A stretch of 10,052 nucleotides of DNA from Verrucomicrobia bacterium UBA673 (lineage in GTDB: Bacteria; Verrucomicrobiota; Verrucomicrobiia; Limisphaerales; UBA1096). This document shows, one piece after another, positions 6,124-10,052 of this stretch. Positions within the stretch are counted from its first letter, which is position 1, and each line of letters starts with the position of its first letter. The stretch lies in the NCBI GenBank assembly GCA_002299785.1, contig DBNL01000179.1, positions 1-10,052 on the forward strand, in the 5' to 3' direction. Under the pieces are notes generated by a model. It searched no databases. It saw nothing but the letters and a program-made list of their open reading frames with translations, and was not told where the DNA came from. The position numbers were made by a program, and so were the translations under genes.

Positions 6124-8049
6124 CTCTACGACGGAGGGGTCTGCGAGGGTGCTGGTGTCGCCGAGGCTGTCCATTTGCCCCTCGGCGATTTTCCGGAGTA
6201 TACGGCGCATGATTTTCCCGCTACGCGTTTTGGGCAGGCCGGGGGTGAATTGGATCTTGTTGGGTGATGCGTGTGGTCCGATGTCGGCGCGGACTTGCTT
6301 GACGATTTCCACTGTCGTTGTGTCAGTGACTTCATGCCCTGTTTTCAGCGTGACGTAGGCATAGATGGCGTTGCCTTTGATGTCGTGCTCGTAGCCGACG
6401 ACGGCGGCTTCAGCGACGGCGGGGTGGCCGCCTATGGCGCCCTCGATTTCGGCGGTTCCGATGTTGTGGCCGCTGACGATGATGACGTCATCGACACGAC
6501 CGGTGATCCAGTAGTAGCCGTCGTCGTCTCGGCGGCAGCCGTCGCCGCTGAAATATCTGCCGGGGTATGCCGCGAAGTACGTGTCGAAGAACCGCTGCTG
6601 ATCGCCGTAGATGGTTTGCATTTGGCCGGGCCAACTTCCCAGCATACAGAGGTTGCCGGTGACACCGTTGCCCTCGATTATATTACCTTTGTCATCGACG
6701 AGTGCAGGTCGGACGCCGAAGAACGGCAGGGTGGCTGAGCCGGGCTTGGTCGGTGTCGCGCCGGGAAGGGGAGTGATGAGGATGCCGCCGGTCTCGGTCT
6801 GCCACCATGTGTCGACGATCGGGCAGCAGCCTTGGCCAATGACGGTGTTGTACCAGTTCCACTCCGGCTCTTTGATCGGTTCGCCGACGGTGCCGAGCAC
6901 ACGGAGACTAGAGAGGTCGTGTGCGCTTGGCCAAGCGTCGCCTTCTTTCATGAGTGCACGGAGAGCGGTGGGTGCGGTGTAAAAAATATTGACCTTGTGC
7001 TTCGCCACGATCTGCCAAAAACGTCCGAAGTCAGGGTAGTTCGGCACGCCCTCGTACATCATCGTGATAGCGCGGTTGGCCATCGGGCCGTAAACGATGT
7101 ACGAGTGGCCGGTGACCCAGCCGATGTCGGCCGTGCACCAGTAAACGTCGCCGGGGTGGTAGTCGAAAACGTAGTGATGCGTCGTCGCCGCGTAAGTGAG
7201 ATAGCCACCGGTGGAATGCAGCACGCCCTTTGGTTTGCCGGTGCTGCCGGAGGTGTAAAGGATGAACAGCGGATCCTCCGCGTCCATCGGTTCGGGGTCG
7301 CAAACGGGGTCGACTGCGTCGAGGGCATCGTGCCACCAAATATCGCGGCCGTCTGCCATGGCGACGTCGGATCCGGTGCGTTTGACGACGAGAATTTTCT
7401 CGATCGACGGTGTACTGGTGACGGCCTTGTCGGCGTTGGCCTTCATTGGGATGTCGAGCTTCGTGCCACGTACACCAGTGTCCTGCGTGATAATTGCCTT
7501 GCACTCGGAGTCGTTTATGCGGGTGACAAGGCTATCGGCGCTGAACGCACCAAACACAATCGAGTGTACCACTCCGATGCGTGCGCAAGCGAGCATGGCG
7601 ATGGTTAACTCGGGAATCATCTGCATATAAATACAAACGCGATCGCCCTTGGCCAAACCGAGGTCTTTCAGCGCGTTGGCGGCTTTTTGCACTTCAGACT
7701 GTAACTCGGCGTAGGTGAACGTGCGGCTTTCGTTCGGGTCGTTGCCCTCCCAAATCAGCGCGGTGTCGTCGCCGTGCCCGTCGTCCACATGACGGTCGAC
7801 GCAGTTGTAACAGGCATTGAGTTTGCCTCCGATGAACCAGCGGATTTGCGCTTTTTCAAAATCCGACTCGGTCAGCGTGTGCCATTTCTTGATCCAATCA
7901 AGCCGCTCGGCCTGTTCCGTCCAGAATCCATCGGGGTCGCTGATTGAGCGATTGTACAACTCATGGTACTGCTCTAGAGAGGAGATATGGGCGTTCGCCG
8001 CTGCTTTGGCGGTGGGCGGGTGAACCTTGAATTTGGAATCGATGCTCAT
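6097..8049 (-). CDS. acs: Acetyl-coenzyme A synthetase (AMP-forming)
   Basis: 650 residues, the family's usual length (EC 6.2.1.1): acetate + ATP + CoA to acetyl-CoA + AMP + PPi, in the cytoplasm. The N-terminal Acs domain (from about residue 24, LEQYHELYNRSISDPDGFW) is followed by the AMP-binding core with YTSGSTGKPKG (265-275), DTWWQTETGG (413-422) carrying the tryptophan of the acetate pocket, and GRVDDVIIVSGHNIGTAEIE (517-536) of the hinge and C-terminal domain. The C-terminal PKTRSGKIMRR holds Lys612, the catalytic lysine and usual acetylation site. The ending LGDTSTLADPSVVESL is conserved, so the protein is full length. Most Acs have SGHR at the hinge loop; here it is SGHN. The start is ATG 8049, with no Shine-Dalgarno but a promoter-like site close upstream. 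The stop lies 27 bp inside the convergent ceramidase-like gene. Confidence 0.98.
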   Translation of the reverse strand: MSIDSKFKVHPPTAKAAANAHISSLEQYHELYNRSISDPDGFWTEQAERLDWIKKWHTLTESDFEKAQIRWFIGGKLNACYNCVDRHVDDGHGDDTALIWEGNDPNESRTFTYAELQSEVQKAANALKDLGLAKGDRVCIYMQMIPELTIAMLACARIGVVHSIVFGAFSADSLVTRINDSECKAIITQDTGVRGTKLDIPMKANADKAVTSTPSIEKILVVKRTGSDVAMADGRDIWWHDALDAVDPVCDPEPMDAEDPLFILYTSGSTGKPKGVLHSTGGYLTYAATTHHYVFDYHPGDVYWCTADIGWVTGHSYIVYGPMANRAITMMYEGVPNYPDFGRFWQIVAKHKVNIFYTAPTALRALMKEGDAWPSAHDLSSLRVLGTVGEPIKEPEWNWYNTVIGQGCCPIVDTWWQTETGGILITPLPGATPTKPGSATLPFFGVRPALVDDKGNIIEGNGVTGNLCMLGSWPGQMQTIYGDQQRFFDTYFAAYPGRYFSGDGCRRDDDGYYWITGRVDDVIIVSGHNIGTAEIEGAIGGHPAVAEAAVVGYEHDIKGNAIYAYVTLKTGHEVTDTTTVEIVKQVRADIGPHASPNKIQFTPGLPKTRSGKIMRRILRKIAEGQMDSLGDTSTLADPSVVESLVAGRIE

Positions 8050-8057
8050 GGCTTAAA

Positions 8058-8393
8058 TCAGGTCGGGCAGTTTATGCCAGCCGAGCCGTGGGTCAACGCC
8101 AGAACTTGCGATTTGAGAACGGGATGCCATTGGGTGTGCGGATCGGCATAGTGAAGCTGATGGTCTACAGTAATTCGGGGAAGCACCGATTTTTTCATTT
8201 TTACGTTATGCCAGCATATAGAAGGGAAGTAGGATAAGGTTTTGCGTTCTTGGGGGTCAGCCTTGAGGTCGTAAAGGCTGTTTTTGATCAAAGAATATGG
8301 TAAGGGGGTTATATATTGAGGTCTGCGAGGATCACCAGCGTACTTGGCGTAGCGGGAAATATTTATCCCCAATAAAACTGGTATATAAAACGC
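8058..8393 (-). pseudogene. Decayed sulfatase-like C-terminal fragment
   Basis: A minus-strand frame open from just after TGA 8394-8396 to TGA 8058-8060, about 111 codons, with no good start (TTG 8372 is the only candidate). The segment YSLIKNSLYDLKADPQER (around 8227-8290) resembles the C-terminal landmark of sulfatases, where L-[YF]-[DN]-L-x-x-D-P-x-E precedes a helix. The expected following helix (N-x-A-x-x-x-P-x...) is not recognisable. The catalytic N-terminal domain with C-x-P-S-R is absent, so this is at most a remnant. The rest (ADPHTQWHPVLKSQ and onward) is unrecognised, and the acs promoter-like site falls inside its end. Sulfatases are very numerous in marine Verrucomicrobia and Planctomycetes, so a broken copy is plausible. 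A chance frame remains possible. Confidence 0.4.
8069..8096 (-). promoter_or_regulatory. Sigma-70-like promoter of acs
   Basis: On the minus strand TTGACC (8096-8091, 5 of 6 to consensus) is followed after 16 bases by TAAACT (8074-8069, 4 of 6). The predicted start near 8062 gives a leader of about 13 bases before ATG 8049. No CRP-like or sigma-54 site was recognised. Prediction only. Confidence 0.42.
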
Positions 8394-8527
8394 TCACTCT
8401 AGCCATCTACATCTTGCTCAAGCCTTGGGGCGGGTGGGTGTTGGGAATAGAGTTGCAGCGAGCCGTATCAGGTGATGTATGCCGGGCCGGAGGCATAGGG
8501 AAAACCCCAAGCGAGCGAGATGTTAGT
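8394..8527. other. Non-coding stretch with a small hairpin
   Basis: No credible gene on either strand. TATGCC (8478-8483) and GGCATA (8492-8497) can form a 6-bp stem with an 8-base GC-rich loop, without a following T-run. All frames are interrupted by stops. Confidence 0.5.
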
Positions 8528-8555
8528 TTGCCAGTCAAGGGGATTTCCGTATTCT
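8528..8555 (+). promoter_or_regulatory. Possible promoter of the membrane protein-yceI-apaG run
   Basis: TTGCCA (8528-8533, 5 of 6) and TATTCT (8550-8555, 4 of 6) are spaced by 16 bases. The predicted start falls at about 8562-8563, on or next to GTG 8563, so the first message would be leaderless or nearly so. Prediction only. Confidence 0.35.
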
Positions 8556-8562
8556 GCCGTTC

Positions 8563-8841
8563 GTGCGCTTGGCTTTGAGATTGGCTGCGTTAGTAGTCTG
8601 CTGTTCCGGATTAAGTTTTTGGCTTGGAGGCGGTTTGCATATGGGCTGGTCTAAGTCCACCGAAACCCGAACTGAGACTGATGAGTTCACCGGTTTGGAG
8701 TATCCAGTGACAGTGGATAAATATGTCTTTGGGGTGGAATTACTCGGTGCGGCTTTGGCAGTGAGCGGTGGGCTTTTGGGATTGTCCTTTGCCTTCTCCA
8801 AGCCGGCCCGACCGGGTAATCTATCTGGCGCCGAGGTATAA
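8563..8841 (+). CDS. Small two-helix membrane protein, unknown
   Basis: 92 residues from GTG 8563; in-frame TTG codons at 8569 and 8575 are alternatives, and a stop at 8524 bounds the frame. There are two hydrophobic segments: about residues 4-25 (LRLAALVVCCSGLSFWLGGG) and about 56-79 (FGVELLGAALAVSGGLLGLS). Between them is a polar loop rich in Thr and Glu (STETRTETDEFTGLEYPVTV). The C-terminus is short and contains KPARPG. I do not recognise a family. Good hydrophobic periodicity, and a stop only 11 bases before the yceI-like gene, support a real gene that may be co-transcribed with it. No Shine-Dalgarno at a suitable distance. Confidence 0.6.
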   Translation: MRLALRLAALVVCCSGLSFWLGGGLHMGWSKSTETRTETDEFTGLEYPVTVDKYVFGVELLGAALAVSGGLLGLSFAFSKPARPGNLSGAEV

Positions 8842-8852
8842 ATGATCTAATT

Positions 8853-9473
8853 ATGAAAAAGCATAACAATGGAAAGTTGGTGTGGTTACTGATCTTGTCA
8901 GTTGCCCCAGGAGTGTTAAGTGCGGATTCGATGAAGTTCGATTTCAAAGATCCAAAGAAGGTGAACAATGTAGTGTTCTTGATGGACGCTCCGCTGGAAT
9001 CTATAAGCGGTACCGCCGTGGGAATCAGTGGCTCCGTTTCATTCGATCCAGCCAAGCCGGCATCAACCACCGGCAAAATTGTCCTAGCGACTTCATCGAT
9101 GCACGTGGACAATCCGGTGATGAAAAAACACATGCTGGATGAAGGCTGGATGCACGTGTCCAAGTTCCCGACAATCGAGTTTGTTGCTGGGGAAATGACC
9201 AACATCAAAACCAGTGGCACCAATATAACCGGGACAATCGCTGGCAAACTGACCGTCAAAGGTGTCACCAAAAAAGTGAGTGTGCCGGTCCGATTGACGT
9301 ACCTCAAGGGGATGTTGATCAAACGTAACCGAGTGCCGGGGGATTTGCTTGTGTTGCGCTCTGACTTTACGATCAAAAGGTCGGACTATGGTATTAACGC
9401 TGGCAACAACGAGGAAAAGGTATCCGACGAGATTGAACTTAAACTAAGGGTGGCTGGTGCTGCACCTGAATAA
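8853..9473 (+). CDS. Periplasmic YceI-family protein
   Basis: 206 residues. MKKHNNGKLVWLLILSVAPG followed by VLSA|DS is a clear Sec signal peptide with cleavage near residue 24. The mature part is a YceI domain, a lipocalin-like beta barrel that in studied members binds isoprenoid chains. Typical segments are MKFDFKDPKKVNNVVFLMDA, ISGSVSFDPAKP, the Ser/His strand MHVDNPVMKKHMLDEGWMHV, the landmark KFPTIEFVAGEM, ITGTIAGKLTVKGVTKKVSV, and the final SDEIELKLRV. Length and order are normal. The ATG has only a distant GAGG (8833-8836), too far away to be a good ribosome site. It lies between the small membrane protein and apaG with gaps of 11 and 25 bases, suggesting one transcript. The ligand cannot be told from sequence. 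Confidence 0.95.
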   Translation: MKKHNNGKLVWLLILSVAPGVLSADSMKFDFKDPKKVNNVVFLMDAPLESISGTAVGISGSVSFDPAKPASTTGKIVLATSSMHVDNPVMKKHMLDEGWMHVSKFPTIEFVAGEMTNIKTSGTNITGTIAGKLTVKGVTKKVSVPVRLTYLKGMLIKRNRVPGDLLVLRSDFTIKRSDYGINAGNNEEKVSDEIELKLRVAGAAPE

Positions 9474-9498
9474 ATTTACGTAATTCAATCCAGTGGAG

Positions 9499-9879
9499 AT
9501 GGTCGAACTTGAAGGGTTGAGAGTTGTCGTGGATCGGGTGGTTTACCAGTCGGACATGGCCACACCGGAGGATCGTCCCCACTGCTTTGCCTACTTCATC
9601 ACCATTCGCAACAATTCCAATATCAGCGTCACTATCAAGGGGCGCAAGTGGGTGGTCAACGAGGCAGACGGCAACAAGACGGTGGTCGAGGGTGATGGAG
9701 TCGTGGGTATGTTCCCCGAGTTGGGGCAAGGAGAGTCATTCGACTATCACAGTTTTCACCTTTTTAGCGGGAACTGGGCTGTGGCGACAGGCAGCTATAT
9801 TGGCGTGGACGCAAACGGGCGATCAGTGATCACTCGCATCCCGGAGTTTCGTATGGATGTGCCGTCGCATTTGCATTAA
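9499..9879 (+). CDS. apaG: ApaG domain protein
   Basis: 126 residues from ATG 9499; GTG 9493 two codons earlier is an alternative, and neither has a spaced Shine-Dalgarno. The whole protein is an ApaG domain (fibronectin-III-like beta sandwich, about 125 residues): CFAYFITIRNNSNISVTIKG, RKWVVNEADGN, the family core VVEGDGVVGMFPELGQGESF, YHSFHLFSGNWAVATGSYIG, and the end RIPEFRMDVP. In Proteobacteria ApaG is linked to cobalt/magnesium resistance and lies beside apaH; it also occurs as a domain in eukaryotic F-box proteins. Its biochemical role is unsettled. No apaH or ksgA is next to it here; instead it follows the YceI gene after 25 bases. The sequence is cytoplasmic in type, with no signal peptide. 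Confidence 0.93.
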   Translation: MVELEGLRVVVDRVVYQSDMATPEDRPHCFAYFITIRNNSNISVTIKGRKWVVNEADGNKTVVEGDGVVGMFPELGQGESFDYHSFHLFSGNWAVATGSYIGVDANGRSVITRIPEFRMDVPSHLH

Positions 9880-9962
9880 AGGGGATTTAGACTCAGATCA
9901 AACACTTGGCTAAGTCTTGATTTACTCGATTTAGTGTCTTCGTTCAATCCTCTACCCGGGCG

Positions 9963-10052
9963 TCATGCCGGTAAAGGTTCACTTGTGATTACTAGGGTCT
10001 GTTGTTTCGGGAAGTTGCTATCGCCAACCGGTTGGTCATTACCAGTGAGATT
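9963..10052 (-). CDS. Possible C-terminus of an off-window gene
   Basis: Reading the minus strand from the window edge gives 29 open codons ending in TGA (9965-9963). The peptide, for example NDQPVGDSNFPKQQTLVITS, has a protein-like composition suggestive of a surface beta-sheet tail. It would be convergent with apaG. Too short to identify, and a chance frame is quite possible. Confidence 0.3.
   Translation of the reverse strand, partial: NLTGNDQPVGDSNFPKQQTLVITSEPLPA

Noticed and set aside
6832..7608. 258-residue plus-strand frame
   Set aside because: Antisense to acs, which is complete and conserved over this stretch.
9880..9962. Hairpin ACTTGGCTAAGT and three GATTTA copies after apaG as a terminator
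   Set aside because: The stem is only 4 bp, there is no U-tract and the repeats are short; chance is likely in AT-rich DNA.

Overview
The window reads as ordinary chromosomal DNA of a moderately GC-rich bacterium, most likely a member of the PVC group and probably Verrucomicrobiota. This is an inference from family content: a pseudopilin with the FTLIELLVVIAIIAILAGM start and a C-terminal H-Xn-DG signature, an ankyrin lipoprotein, a ceramidase-like secreted hydrolase and a sulfatase-like remnant are all typical of that group. No rRNA or other phylogenetic marker is present to confirm it. Few genes carry a clear Shine-Dalgarno sequence.

Left block (1-1964, + strand): a 5'-truncated MORN_2/YwqK-type repeat protein overlaps a spermidine-synthase-like Rossmann protein. 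That gene in turn overlaps, at ATGA, a type II secretion-like pseudopilin. The overlaps suggest one transcription unit. An AT-rich gap (1965-2329) follows, with a perfect 9-bp inverted repeat and no convincing gene.

Central minus-strand block (2330-4026): mdh (malate dehydrogenase) and deoC (deoxyribose-phosphate aldolase) are 3 bp apart. They appear to be served by a good sigma-70-like promoter whose predicted start lies only about 9 nt upstream of the mdh ATG.

Central plus-strand block (4145-6123): an ankyrin-repeat lipoprotein overlaps, at TAATG, a secreted neutral/alkaline ceramidase-like protein. The first 100 bases of the second frame hold a 14-bp palindrome and a triple heptamer, so its true start is uncertain. 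Its 3' end overlaps the 3' end of the convergent acs gene by 27 bp.

Right block: acs (acetyl-CoA synthetase, - strand, 6097-8049) has its own promoter-like site. Upstream of it lies about 0.5 kb with a decayed sulfatase-like fragment. A plus-strand run follows: a small two-helix membrane protein, a periplasmic YceI-family protein and ApaG. The last 90 bases may hold the C-terminus of a minus-strand gene.

Functionally, DeoC yields acetaldehyde and glyceraldehyde-3-phosphate, Acs activates acetate, and Mdh works in the TCA/glyoxylate cycles, so the minus-strand genes fit carbon scavenging. The secreted proteins suggest a cell-envelope or polymer-degrading lifestyle. I see no phage, CRISPR, intact transposon, RNA gene or clearly novel system. 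The items of most interest are non-canonical residues in otherwise familiar enzymes, unusual overlaps, and promoters very close to start codons.
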